From: CAVXXB01 sp963765585
GTDB lineage: Bacteria; Calditrichota; Calditrichia; JAJRVZ01
Assembly: GCA_963765585.1 (NCBI GenBank)
Contig: CAVXXB010000021.1
Coordinates: forward strand, 124,001 to 188,000
DNA length: 64,000 nucleotides
Direction of reading: 5' to 3'
Shown here: in pieces, positions 37,218-46,044 of the stretch
Layout of the letters: the number at the start of each line of letters is the position of its first letter
Position numbering within the stretch: position 1 is the stretch's first letter
Notes under the pieces: model-generated
What the model saw: the letters and a program-made list of their open reading frames with translations, nothing else
The model's database searches: none
Told to the model about the DNA's origin: nothing
Made by a program: the position numbers and the translations under genes

Positions 37218-38426
37218 TTATTTATTTAAATTTAAATCCTCCTGAAGCGTTTTATCCTTACTGGGTCTCCAGATATATTGGTCAACGAAATAGTGATGAA
37301 GAGGAATCCCAATAATGATACTGTAAAGTAATTCCTTTGTTGTGAATTCGCCGAAAAGGGTTGCACTACCAGTTAGGACTAATGGGCCACAGCCTGGATG
37401 AATTTCGAAGGTGCATCCAAGAAAACGTAATATTAAACCCATTGCGATTGCTGAAATGGCATAGGTCGCAAATGTGCGGCTAATTTTCACTGCAATACCA
37501 TATTTTTTTTCTGCGCCCGGAGTATGATAGCGATTCTTGCTGTAAAACCAGATAATCCCGTGGTATTGTACATCATGATATATGGTCACAAAAGCAGAAA
37601 ATGCGATTAAAGGTACTGTTAAGATGGCAGTGCTATAATTGATATAGGAATACAATGGAATTAATGCGATAAAGAAGAGTATTTTGGGAAAATTTACAGG
37701 TACACCTGCTTGTGCTCGTTGGAATTGTCTGAAGATAAATAAACCAACAATGGCAACCATATACGCAACTGATAGGAACACAACGATATGCTCCCAGTGC
37801 AATTGTGAGAAATAATTTGTTGTAAACAACTGGGCTTGAGGATATGCAGGGAATATACCCGATAACCCAATTACACCCCTGGCTTCCGGATGTCGGATAA
37901 TAAATGCTGCAAATGGGGCCAAAAGTCCTCCGTATAAAAGATACTTGTCAATACGTGTGTCCCGGGCCTCAAAATCCTTATTCTTTTTCTTATAGAGTGC
38001 CAGGATGCCCCAATGCTGTCTGACAACATGCCAGTAAGCCCACAAACTGAATACAAGGATATAAAAATAGAAGGGGATATTATAATTTTCATAGCCTAGT
38101 TGGTGAAGTATATATGAAATTCCGATTAAAGCGGGTCCGACCAGCAACCAGGCCAGGCTCCCTATTAATAGTTTTTTACGGGCCTGAAATTCCTGTTTGT
38201 CAAAGTAGGTTCGCACGTAAGTGCCAAAAAAGTGTGGTGTATCGATAAGTGCAACCCAAATAAACCAAACAGTAATCATATCCAATTTAAGTCCGGCATG
38301 AAAATACATCATCAGGTACCCGGTCAATGCACCTCCTATGTAGATCAGTAAATCCGGCTGCTTCCCCTGTATCCAATTCATAGAGAATTTTTTCGGATCA
38401 GAAAGTGCCATAGCAAGGCTTGTCAT
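37218..38426 (-). CDS. Unrecognised polytopic membrane protein with conserved-looking His clusters
   Basis: A 402-residue protein with about nine to ten hydrophobic helices and no signal peptide. Several His-containing motifs sit at helix ends: DTPHFFGTYVRTY, WAYWHVVRQHWGIL, IYHDVQYHGIIWFY and GIPLHHYFVDQYIWR. Such clusters in a membrane protein suggest metal binding, as in membrane di-iron hydroxylases/desaturases or Brp/Blh-type carotenoid oxygenases, but spacing does not let me assign either. I do not recognise the family. It is transcribed alone on the minus strand. Confidence 0.7.
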   Translation of the reverse strand: MTSLAMALSDPKKFSMNWIQGKQPDLLIYIGGALTGYLMMYFHAGLKLDMITVWFIWVALIDTPHFFGTYVRTYFDKQEFQARKKLLIGSLAWLLVGPALIGISYILHQLGYENYNIPFYFYILVFSLWAYWHVVRQHWGILALYKKKNKDFEARDTRIDKYLLYGGLLAPFAAFIIRHPEARGVIGLSGIFPAYPQAQLFTTNYFSQLHWEHIVVFLSVAYMVAIVGLFIFRQFQRAQAGVPVNFPKILFFIALIPLYSYINYSTAILTVPLIAFSAFVTIYHDVQYHGIIWFYSKNRYHTPGAEKKYGIAVKISRTFATYAISAIAMGLILRFLGCTFEIHPGCGPLVLTGSATLFGEFTTKELLYSIIIGIPLHHYFVDQYIWRPSKDKTLQEDLNLNK

Positions 38427-38587
38427 GGGTGATTCCTTTCAAAATTATATTTCTATTATTTTTTTGGCAATTAATTTAAAAAATCCGAACATTAAATGAC
38501 AAGTATTAACTTCACTAAAACACGCTTAAATGTAAGATAATGCAGGGAATCATTCCAGTCAGGTGGGTAGTATTTTGTGTTTATGGG

Positions 38588-38631
38588 TAAAAAAGAAAAG
38601 CACCCGATGTGCGCACGTCACCGGATGCTTT
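38588..38631 (-). terminator. Intrinsic terminator after the FadL-like gene
   Basis: On the minus strand aaagcatccgg pairs imperfectly with cgggtgcttt, then TTCTTTTTT follows. It lies 32 bases after the stop codon. Confidence 0.75.
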
Positions 38632-38662
38632 AGTAGCAGGCGAATGCCTGAAAATTTGTTGG

Positions 38663-40036
38663 TTACATGCGAATCGAGATACCGGCCATGAACCTTGTCG
38701 TTTCTATATCCTCGAAGGTACCGCCGGGAGTCAAGTCATCAAATGTATTTCTTTTCCAAAATCCCTGACGTACACTCATATTAAGAGCTGCACTACCTCC
38801 CACATCGTAACCGAATCCCGCACTGATATATTTTCTGTCTTGTTCTTTAGCGGCATCAATGTATGGTGAAGGTACGTATTGGTAACCACCACGCAGTTTT
38901 AGTCCGGTTCCTGGCACTCTTAACTCAGCACCTGCAGAATATGAAAGGACTGCGCGAAAATTTTCCGGAAAGTAATTGTTCTCGTCAAGAAGAGTCTGGT
39001 AGTCATAACTCATTGTTTGGCCATCCGGTTTATCGAACTTGACTTGAGACCAGTCACGATATTCAAATGAACCGGCGACCATCAAGAGATTTAAATCAAG
39101 TGCTACACCACCTGAAAATTTGAACGGATATTGAATGTCATATTCCCATTGACCAGGTTCTTCCTCATATTCGGAGACATAACCATCATCGAAGTAAAGG
39201 ACATCACTTGAGCTGTAAGTTTCCTTTACATTGACAGTGCTGGGCAAATCTACGGCCAGTCCCAGTCGGAGATGTTCACTCATATGATAGATACTGCCAA
39301 GTTTAATCCCATATCCACCAAATTCTGAGTTGATGTTTTGATGCATCTCATAACTGTCATAGTTTCCCGGATATTCGTTGTACAGGTCATCTACGTCATC
39401 CTGGAAAAAATCAAATGCATAGTTACTGGAGCCAGAGTAAAAATTTACTGTAAGTCCGAGAGCAAAGTTTTGTGATAACATCATACCACCTGCAATAGAC
39501 CAGGCACCCAGGTTTCCATCCTGAGTAATTTGCTCGGTGCGTTGCACATCAGAATCGAACGGATAATAAGCATAGTCCCCATTATCATCTTCAAGTTCAA
39601 ATTCAAGACCATTCGGTTCATTACTATATCCGGTGAAATACATGAAATTCTCGAGATCCTTAAAGCGGTTATAGCCAAAGGAGAGAACAAAACTTCCCTG
39701 GGTAGTGGGAAATTTATAAGCAAGTCCCAGTGAGTTTAACTTTGTAAATGCCCTCTCATCGAGTATTGTATTTCCCAGGTAAGTGGCTTCGTTTTGATAA
39801 TTCAGGTGATAAATATCCGCACTAAGTTCACTTTGTTTCAGCATTGTTAAGCCGGCCGGATTCCAATATGTTGCTGTGTAATCATCAGCAACTGCGGCAA
39901 ATGCGTTTCCCATACCCATTGCTCTTACGCCGACACCGGTTTCATTTTCCATCAAAAATACGGCTTCATCTGGTGTCTGAGCTGATAGGACAGTTACTGT
40001 CAGTATCGTCATGATAAGTATTGTTAGTGTTTTCAT
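38663..40036 (-). CDS. FadL/OmpP1/TodX-family outer membrane protein
   Basis: A 457-residue exported protein with a signal peptide (MKTLTILIMTILTVTVLSA-Q). The N-terminal plug region has the family signature GVGVRAMGMGNAFAAVADDYTATYWNPAGL. The rest is amphipathic beta-strand rich with many Tyr/Asp loops, ending in ISIRM. FadL-type barrels pass hydrophobic compounds such as fatty acids or aromatic hydrocarbons across the outer membrane. No fatty-acid degradation genes are adjacent, so the substrate is open. It has its own terminator. Confidence 0.88.
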   Translation of the reverse strand: MKTLTILIMTILTVTVLSAQTPDEAVFLMENETGVGVRAMGMGNAFAAVADDYTATYWNPAGLTMLKQSELSADIYHLNYQNEATYLGNTILDERAFTKLNSLGLAYKFPTTQGSFVLSFGYNRFKDLENFMYFTGYSNEPNGLEFELEDDNGDYAYYPFDSDVQRTEQITQDGNLGAWSIAGGMMLSQNFALGLTVNFYSGSSNYAFDFFQDDVDDLYNEYPGNYDSYEMHQNINSEFGGYGIKLGSIYHMSEHLRLGLAVDLPSTVNVKETYSSSDVLYFDDGYVSEYEEEPGQWEYDIQYPFKFSGGVALDLNLLMVAGSFEYRDWSQVKFDKPDGQTMSYDYQTLLDENNYFPENFRAVLSYSAGAELRVPGTGLKLRGGYQYVPSPYIDAAKEQDRKYISAGFGYDVGGSAALNMSVRQGFWKRNTFDDLTPGGTFEDIETTRFMAGISIRM

Positions 40037-40088
40037 TTTTAGTCCCTCCTCAAATATTATCTGTGGATAAATTTAATGTGTATTAAAT

Positions 40089-41009
40089 CTATCGTCTTCT
40101 CTTACTACTACTGCTTGATCCTGACGAACTACTCTTGCTTGATCCGGAAGAACTTCTTGATGATCCCGAGCTGCTACTTGGTTTCGAGAAACTACGGCTG
40201 CTGCCGGAAGAGGATCTGTTGCTGCTAACTCTGGAAGATGAGTTACTCGAACCGGATGAGCTGCTTCTGTTACGCGATGAACGGACCTTTGTCGACCGGT
40301 TAGAAGACGTGGAGTTCTTGTTTCTGGCAGTTACTTTCCTGCGTGATGTAGAAGATTTTGGTTTAGAGATATTCGTATTTGTCCTGCCGCTGCTGTCGCT
40401 CCTCCTGGTGATTTTTCTATCCGAACCTGAATTTGAACTTCTTCTACTTACAGTGGTCGTTCTTCTTGCTGTACGTTTCTTGTCTGAAGAAATGTTTGCA
40501 TAGCTTCTGCGAGCCGGTCGTTTTGAACCCCCGTAAAATCCATCTTGATCTGAAGATGTGGATCTTGTTTGTCTCCTGGCTATATTTGCCGGTCTTCGTC
40601 CAAAATTAGGCGGATTTACCTTATGCACAGGAGTATACACAATATAGGGAGACGGATAATGCCATCTTGGTGGATGATGCCAGTATGGATGCGGATAATA
40701 CACATAATGGGGATAATAATGCGCTCTCCAATATGGACGATAGAAATGAATGTCTACATACAAATCCGGTTCGTAATAGTAGTAATCAATCGGATCATAG
40801 TAGAAATAGATAGAATTGGGGCGCGGAATATAATGATGATGAACCACTACCTGCTCTGAATATTCCTGATACTCGTCTTCGTCATAATAAACTTCATCAT
40901 CATACCGGTCATCCTGACGTGCTAATCCAAATTGTGTATAACATCCGGTCAATAGTATCTGAAGGGCTAACGCAGTCAGAATTATTTTTATTATTTTAAA
41001 GTAACGCAT
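40089..41009 (-). CDS. Low-complexity lipoprotein: Tyr/His/Pro-rich then Ser/Arg-rich
   Basis: A 306-residue protein with a lipoprotein signal ending LLTGC (Cys about 23). Residues about 30-60 are acidic with DDEVYYDEDEYQEY. Residues 60-130 are dominated by Tyr, His and Pro (HHHYIPRPNS, YPHPYWHHPPRWHYPSPY). From about 140 to the end the chain is Ser/Arg/Lys-rich (RRSSNSGSDRK type), closing with a long Ser/Gly/Lys run. No fold is recognised. The basic tail could bind anionic lipopolysaccharide, cell wall or DNA, and the Tyr/His part could bind metals or form aggregates; these are guesses. A long open frame on the opposite strand is a codon-bias shadow. Confidence 0.75.
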   Translation of the reverse strand: MRYFKIIKIILTALALQILLTGCYTQFGLARQDDRYDDEVYYDEDEYQEYSEQVVVHHHYIPRPNSIYFYYDPIDYYYYEPDLYVDIHFYRPYWRAHYYPHYVYYPHPYWHHPPRWHYPSPYIVYTPVHKVNPPNFGRRPANIARRQTRSTSSDQDGFYGGSKRPARRSYANISSDKKRTARRTTTVSRRSSNSGSDRKITRRSDSSGRTNTNISKPKSSTSRRKVTARNKNSTSSNRSTKVRSSRNRSSSSGSSNSSSRVSSNRSSSGSSRSFSKPSSSSGSSRSSSGSSKSSSSGSSSSSKRRR

Positions 41010-41177
41010 GATGAAATCCTCACCTTTTATTATTGGGTTTCATTATATTATTAGACAAATTTCGTGCCAATAATAAATATTTGCGTAACTGTATAATAAA
41101 TAATGTGTTGTAGTAAAAGAGAAAAATACAGGAAGATGATGGTTGGATACTAAGTATACATAATATGTTAACTATGG

Positions 41178-42608
41178 TTACAAGTTCTTGGGATTCAGCC
41201 CGAGTCGTTTTATCATTTTGTGTAACCCCGGGCGGCTTAACTGCAGTTTTTCTGCTGCTTTAAGTATATTGCCATTTGTTTCGCTTAACGCAGAGAGAAT
41301 TAGTTTCTTCTCCAGATTTGAGATAGTTTGCTTAAATGACGCTGAATCATCCGGAACTTCAATGTTAGATGGAGTAGGTTGATGAAACCGTGCAGATATA
41401 AGATCGGGGGTGAGGGAGGAATTGTCATCTGCTAATGTAATAGCACGTTCAATTTCGTTTTCCAATTCGCGAATATTTCCTGAAAAAGGTGCTTTTGACA
41501 ATAAAGCAAGTGCTGCCGGTTCAATCATTTTAATGGTTTTGCCAATTTTATTTGCATATTTTTCAATAAAATACTGCACCAAATCCGGAATATCATCCGC
41601 TCTTTCCCTCAGAGGAGGTAGTTGAAGAGGGAATACATTTAGCCGGTAGTACAGATCTTCTCTAAAAATACCTTCCTTTACTGCATCTTCCAGATTTTTA
41701 TTCGTCGCTGCAATGATTCTTACATCGATTGAAACAGTTTTTGTGCCGCCTACAGGTTTTATCTCACCTTCCTGAAGTACGCGAAGCAATCGAAGTTGCA
41801 ATGCAGGCGAGGTATCTGCGATTTCATCGAGAAAGACTGTTCCGCCATGGGCTATTTCAAAGATGCCTTTGTGGTCAGAGACAGCTCCTGTAAAAGATCC
41901 TTTTACATGACCAAAAAGTTCGCTTTCCAGTAAAGAATCGGGTAAGGCACCACAATTTTGTGCGACAAACATTTTATCTTTTCGCTGGCTATTATAATGA
42001 ATTGCTCTTGCGATCATTTCTTTGCCCGTACCTGTTTCCCCCAGGAGCAAAACAGTGGTTGGTGTGTCAATTACTTTGGATAGCAGTTTGAATAGCTGAA
42101 TCATTTTTGGGCTGTGGCCTATAATTTTACTAAAATCGTAGTCTTTTTCCAGATTTTGTTTTAGAAGAATATTTTCTTTTTCTAGCTTTTGATTCGCGTC
42201 CTTTAGCTCTTTTGTTAATTCTTTGTTCTTTTGTTCAAGTTCATACTTTTCGATGGCCCGGCGGACAATAATCGATAAGTCATCAGGTTCCCATGGCTTT
42301 GATATATAATGAAATATCTGCCCCTTATTAATAGCCTCAATAGAGGCCGTAATGTCGGCATAGGCTGTAATTAATATCCGGACTGATTCGGGTTGAACCT
42401 GCATAGATCTGGAAAAAAACTCCACACCAGTCATCGTCGGCATGCGTTGATCAGCCAGTATGAGCGAGATTTTGTTTTCCGATAGAATTTCTAGCCCTTT
42501 ATCCCCGTTAGTCGCTGTAAATATGCGGTATTCTTCTTTCAAGAGGCGTTCTAAAGCATTCAAAATTTCAGGTTGGTCATCTACGATTAGAATCGTCTGT
42601 TTACTCAT
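41178..42608 (-). CDS. Sigma-54-dependent response regulator (HupR/HoxA-like receiver)
   Basis: A 476-residue protein if started at ATG 42608 (MSKQTILIVDDQ); the frame to 42671 adds repeat-like residues. The receiver has Asp53 in LILADQRMPTMTGVEFF and the segment FHYISKPWEPDDL typical of HupR/RpfG-like receivers. A long coiled-coil linker follows (about 125-165), then AAA+ with GETGTGKEMI, GSFTGAVSD and VFLDEIADT, and a Fis-type helix-turn-helix at the end (ILKAAEKLQLSRPGLHKMI). No kinase is adjacent. The Arg-containing receiver motif and orphan status make its signal unknown. Confidence 0.9.
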   Translation of the reverse strand: MSKQTILIVDDQPEILNALERLLKEEYRIFTATNGDKGLEILSENKISLILADQRMPTMTGVEFFSRSMQVQPESVRILITAYADITASIEAINKGQIFHYISKPWEPDDLSIIVRRAIEKYELEQKNKELTKELKDANQKLEKENILLKQNLEKDYDFSKIIGHSPKMIQLFKLLSKVIDTPTTVLLLGETGTGKEMIARAIHYNSQRKDKMFVAQNCGALPDSLLESELFGHVKGSFTGAVSDHKGIFEIAHGGTVFLDEIADTSPALQLRLLRVLQEGEIKPVGGTKTVSIDVRIIAATNKNLEDAVKEGIFREDLYYRLNVFPLQLPPLRERADDIPDLVQYFIEKYANKIGKTIKMIEPAALALLSKAPFSGNIRELENEIERAITLADDNSSLTPDLISARFHQPTPSNIEVPDDSASFKQTISNLEKKLILSALSETNGNILKAAEKLQLSRPGLHKMIKRLGLNPKNL

Positions 42609-42919
42609 AATAAGATCTTTGATTTCTGTTCGCACCCTGAAAACAGGCGAAACACCTGTTGACAAAAGCACACCTGACCTACGGCCACCTGCGTAATGTA
42701 CTCCATGGCCAACATTTTTAAATTTCTTTAAATATAAATATTTTAATCACAATAACAATTATTTATTAGCCCGGACAATTTATCTTAAAAATTCTAATTT
42801 AAGTTAAAATCAATTTTTGCCCAAATATTGTCTCAAGTTACGTGACATAATTCGATAATTATCGTAATTTGATTGATATGAAATAAATTGGATTAAGCAA
42901 TTAAGGAAAAGGAGATGGA
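42609..42919. promoter_or_regulatory. Divergent intergenic region with hairpin and short perfect palindrome
   Basis: No gene is supported in these 311 bases. A hairpin (aacagg / cctgtt, 42642-42660) sits just upstream of the response regulator. A perfect 12-base palindrome, cgataattatcg, lies at 42853-42864, about 55 bases before the nucleotidyltransferase start, where an operator could sit. The rest is AT-rich. No consensus sigma-54 site is recognised. Confidence 0.35.
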
Positions 42920-43810
42920 ATGAAGCCCTCATTGATTGTACTCGCTGCAGGTATGGGCAGCAGGTATGGTGGATTAAAGCAAATGGACAAATTCGGTCCG
43001 TCGGGTGAAACTCTGATGGATTATTCTATATTTGATGCCTATCGGGCAGGATTTGAAAAAGTTGTTTTTGTTTCTCGAAAAGATATTGTTGATGATTTTA
43101 GAAAAATTGTTTCAAAAAAGTATGAATCAAAATTAAATATTGAGTTTGCCATGCAGGAACTGGATGCCGTTCCGGATGGATTTGTAATGCCTGCAGAAAG
43201 GGTGAAGCCCTGGGGTACCGCCCATGCTGTTCTGGTTGCCCGTGAGAAAGTGAGAGAACCATTTGCAGTTATAAATGCAGATGACTTTTATGGATTGGAA
43301 TCTTACCAGTTATTGTTTGAACATTTATCCGGAGAAAATAATAAAGATTGTTGTATTATCGGATACAGAGCTGATCTTACATTATCTGAGCACGGGATGG
43401 TTTCCCGTGCAATTCTCGAAACCGATCAAAAAAATAACCTGATGAAAATAGCTGAATCATCGATCGGACACACAGATAAAGGCTTTGTATGTATTAACGA
43501 TGAAGGAGAACGGTTAATTGAAGGTGACCTCTATGTATCCATGAATCAAATGGGATTTACCTTTGAGGTTTTTGATCAACTAAATCAGTTTTTCCTGGAT
43601 TTTCTCAACGAATCAGGACAAGAGTTAAAATCAGAATCATTTTTACCTTCGTTTGTGAATGAGCTCATCGAAAAGGAACTTTTTAATGTCAGAGTGTATC
43701 AAACAAATTCACGTTGGTTTGGTGTCACCTACAAGGAAGATAAGCCAATAGTGGAAAAGAAAATCAACGATTTGGTTGATCAGGGTGCGTATCCCACAAA
43801 ACTTTGGTAA
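42920..43810 (+). CDS. Sugar-phosphate nucleotidyltransferase-like protein
   Basis: A 296-residue protein with the nucleotidyltransferase signature LIVLAAGMGSRYGGLKQMDKFGPSGE at the N-terminus and the metal-binding FAVINADDFYG at about 110-120. The middle resembles the hexose-1-phosphate nucleotidylyltransferase fold, with ESFLPSFVNELIEKELFNVRVYQT near the end. It likely transfers a nucleotide to a sugar or small phosphate; related genes often sit with aminoglycoside-phosphotransferase-like kinases, absent here. RBS AAGGAG, start ATG 42920. Confidence 0.85.
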   Translation: MKPSLIVLAAGMGSRYGGLKQMDKFGPSGETLMDYSIFDAYRAGFEKVVFVSRKDIVDDFRKIVSKKYESKLNIEFAMQELDAVPDGFVMPAERVKPWGTAHAVLVAREKVREPFAVINADDFYGLESYQLLFEHLSGENNKDCCIIGYRADLTLSEHGMVSRAILETDQKNNLMKIAESSIGHTDKGFVCINDEGERLIEGDLYVSMNQMGFTFEVFDQLNQFFLDFLNESGQELKSESFLPSFVNELIEKELFNVRVYQTNSRWFGVTYKEDKPIVEKKINDLVDQGAYPTKLW

Positions 43811-43848
43811 AATTGTCCTTTTAATGAATATGAACAGAAGGGAAAAAA

Positions 43849-44448
43849 TTGTCTCAGAATAAAAACTTAAGACAAGGTTCGAAAACTAAATCATCCAAAG
43901 ACACATCGTTTAGAAAAATAGTTATTGAAGTTGTTTCAATTGTACTTGGTGTGTTATTGGCATTAGCAGTCAATGAATGGCGGGAGAACAGGGCGAACCA
44001 TGCTGAAGCGGAATCTGCTCTTCAGAACATAAAAAATGAAATACTCTCCAATCAAAGTCATTTGTCATTGATCCATGAGATTAACTTAAAAACTACCCAA
44101 GCCATGGTCGAAGATCCTTCATCAGCTGATGAGAGTAAATTTATACCAGGCATGCAATTGAAATCGGCAGCCTGGGAAACTATGCTTTCTACAGGCGTAT
44201 CCAATCATGTTGACTATCAAATAATTCTCATTTTATCTAATCTCTATTCGATCCAGGATTTGTATAAAGACACCGGTCGTATGCTGACTGAATCAGCTAT
44301 GAATATGTCAGCCTATGCCGCAGCTCTCGGATCTGAAGTGGATGATAATCAATTTGCAAAAAATTTCTCTGACTATATGAATATGCTTGTGCAGGTAGAA
44401 GATCAACTTCTTAATTCATATGAATCGGCATTAACTCATCTTCAATAA
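43849..44448 (+). CDS. Single-pass membrane protein of unknown function (DUF6090-like N-terminus)
   Basis: A 199-residue protein starting at TTG 43849 after AGAAGGG; no better ATG exists before the membrane segment. A charged N-terminus (about 1-22) is followed by one helix, IVIEVVSIVLGVLLALAVNEW, and then a helical periplasmic part (EALQNIKNEILSNQSHL onward). The pattern of helix plus LALAVNEWRE resembles small proteins annotated DUF6090 in Bacteroidetes-type genomes. No catalytic motif is visible. It lies between the nucleotidyltransferase and the S1-domain gene with gaps of 38 and 26 bases. Confidence 0.68.
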   Translation: MSQNKNLRQGSKTKSSKDTSFRKIVIEVVSIVLGVLLALAVNEWRENRANHAEAESALQNIKNEILSNQSHLSLIHEINLKTTQAMVEDPSSADESKFIPGMQLKSAAWETMLSTGVSNHVDYQIILILSNLYSIQDLYKDTGRMLTESAMNMSAYAAALGSEVDDNQFAKNFSDYMNMLVQVEDQLLNSYESALTHLQ

Positions 44449-44474
44449 AATGATATCACAAATAAGATAAAAAT

Positions 44475-45311
44475 ATGGCTGAAATAGGAAAAATAAACGA
44501 ACTAAGAATTATCAAAGAAGTGGATTTTGGTGTCTATCTTGACGGGGAAGATCTGGGGGAGATATTGCTGCCTCAAAAGTATATCTCCAGCAATCTGAAA
44601 ACGGATGACCTTGTTAAAGTATTTATTTATTTCGATTCTGAAGACCGGATCATTGCTACAACACAAACACCTTATGCACAGATTAATGAATTTGCATTTC
44701 TTGAGGTCGTGGATGTCACGAGTGTCGGAGCCTTTTTAGATTGGGGATTGGAGAAGGATTTATTTGTACCTTATCGTGAGCAAAAACAAAAAATGGTTCG
44801 CGGGAAATCTTATCTGGTAAGAATTTATCTTGATGAGAGAAGTGACCGGATTGCGGCCTCAACTAAAATTGATAAATTTTTAGGCCTACCACCTGAGGAT
44901 TTGATTGAAAATCAAAAAGTTGATTTATTGATCTCGCATCAAACGGAACTTGGATTTAAAGCAATTGTAGATAAAAGCTATCAGGGTATGATTTTTGAGA
45001 ATGATCTGTTCCGGCCCTTAAAAATCGGTCAGGCAATGCAGGGTTATATTAAGAAGATCAGACCGGATGGAAAAATTGACTTATCTATACAACAATTAGG
45101 ATATGAGAAAGTTGATGCATTTGCCCAGAAGATTCTCAATATATTAAAAGACAACAAGGGGTATATTGCTGTTTCTGATAAAAGTAAACCCGAACTGATC
45201 TATCATTTATTTGGCATGAGTAAAAAGAGTTTTAAAATGTCAATCGGCGCACTATATAAACAAAAATTAATAATCATTGATAAAACAGGTATCAGGTTAA
45301 CAAATCAATAG
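44475..45311 (+). CDS. S1 RNA-binding domain protein (CvfB/YitL family)
   Basis: A 278-residue cytosolic protein with an S1-like repeat at about 1-60 (ELRIIKEVDFGVYLDG), a second at about 70-130 (VVDVTSVGAFLDWGLEKDLFVP), a third at about 140-215 (GFKAIVDKSYQGMIFEND) and a C-terminal winged-helix domain (about 215-278, LFGMSKKSFKMSIGALYKQ). This matches CvfB, an RNA-binding protein that influences expression of virulence or stress genes in Firmicutes. Confidence 0.88.
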   Translation: MAEIGKINELRIIKEVDFGVYLDGEDLGEILLPQKYISSNLKTDDLVKVFIYFDSEDRIIATTQTPYAQINEFAFLEVVDVTSVGAFLDWGLEKDLFVPYREQKQKMVRGKSYLVRIYLDERSDRIAASTKIDKFLGLPPEDLIENQKVDLLISHQTELGFKAIVDKSYQGMIFENDLFRPLKIGQAMQGYIKKIRPDGKIDLSIQQLGYEKVDAFAQKILNILKDNKGYIAVSDKSKPELIYHLFGMSKKSFKMSIGALYKQKLIIIDKTGIRLTNQ

Positions 45312-45418
45312 AAATATTGAATCGTGGCAATATCCTGTGCAAATATTTCGTTGCACATTTTCTTAAGATTTGTAATGATATAGCAACTTCTGAAAAATGT
45401 AATAAATAATTGAATTTT

Positions 45419-45480
45419 GTCACCCTGAATTTATTTCAGGGTCTATTTAAAGGGATTCTGAAACAAGTTCAGAATGACGT
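45419..45480. repeat. Dispersed intergenic repeat with two hairpins
   Basis: Two adjacent hairpins, ccctgaat..tttcaggg (45423-45441) and ttctgaaacaagttcagaa (45456-45475), followed by tgacg. Translated, it gives the NLFQG..LKQVQNDV peptide often seen in spurious predictions from many bacteria, so it is a non-coding dispersed repeat. An apparent coding start at 45410 lies in it and should be ignored. Confidence 0.7.
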
Positions 45481-45544
45481 TCAGGTAGAAATAATCATTT
45501 TTCAGAAGTCTCGATATAGTAAGTTTATCAAACCAGGAAAAAAT

Positions 45545-45727
45545 ATGAGTAAGAAACAACATCTTTGCGATTGGGAGCGTAAGGATATCGAAAACGATTG
45601 TGCGTCTCTGGTATCTTTGATTCAAAATCCAAAATATATCTGTAAAAAATGTGCACGTGCCGCAAATACTGAGAATGTTCTGTGCAAATCCCAAAAAATA
45701 AAAAAAAGTTTATTAAGTAATAATTAA
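45545..45727 (+). CDS. Small Cys-rich protein, possibly zinc-binding
   Basis: A 60-residue protein starting at ATG 45545 after CCAGGAAA. Cys residues sit in HLCDWERKDIENDC, and then in YICKKCARAANTENVLCKS, which looks like a treble-clef or ribbon zinc site (CxxC...C). The basic C-terminus (KSQKIKKSLLSNN) fits nucleic-acid or protein contact. Similar short proteins of unknown function are familiar from Bacteroidetes- and Desulfobacteria-type genomes. The longer frame to 45410 is an artefact of the upstream repeat. Confidence 0.68.
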   Translation: MSKKQHLCDWERKDIENDCASLVSLIQNPKYICKKCARAANTENVLCKSQKIKKSLLSNN

Positions 45728-46044
45728 CTACCCCATGAAATGATTCTGTTTTAATTCAAAACACTCAGAACCCATCCACAATTGAATTCTTGATTTACGA
45801 TCCAAAATATATTATAATCGGACTGTAAGCGTTGTTTGCCGTTAAATCGAAGATTTTATTTTACTGATTGGTCTCTGCGATTGTTAGGCAATACGAAGCC
45901 AGCCTATTCTCTCTGCAATAGAAAACGGGGGAAACAATTTCTATTTCGCAGCTTGTTTAAAATCAAATGTGTTTTTTTAAAAATCGTCACCTGAAAACCT
46001 GATTCCGTCTTGTAACTAATTAACAGAAGTGGGTAATTCTGAAC
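45728..46044. other. 317-base non-coding stretch with a stem-loop
   Basis: No gene is visible. A stem formed by aatagaaa (45917-45924) and tttctatt (45938-45945), extended by tgc/gca, encloses a loop of acgggggaaacaa. It lies about 95 bases upstream of the activase locus and could be a leader structure; I do not recognise it as a known riboswitch. Confidence 0.4.

Noticed and set aside
40135..40503. Long plus-strand open frame rich in Leu and Glu
   Set aside because: It is the antisense of the Ser/Arg-rich tail of the lipoprotein gene; the low-complexity codons leave all frames open.
45410..45544. Upstream extension of the small Cys-rich protein
   Set aside because: The extension is encoded by a dispersed repeat (NLFQG..LKQVQNDV peptide) known as a source of spurious predictions.
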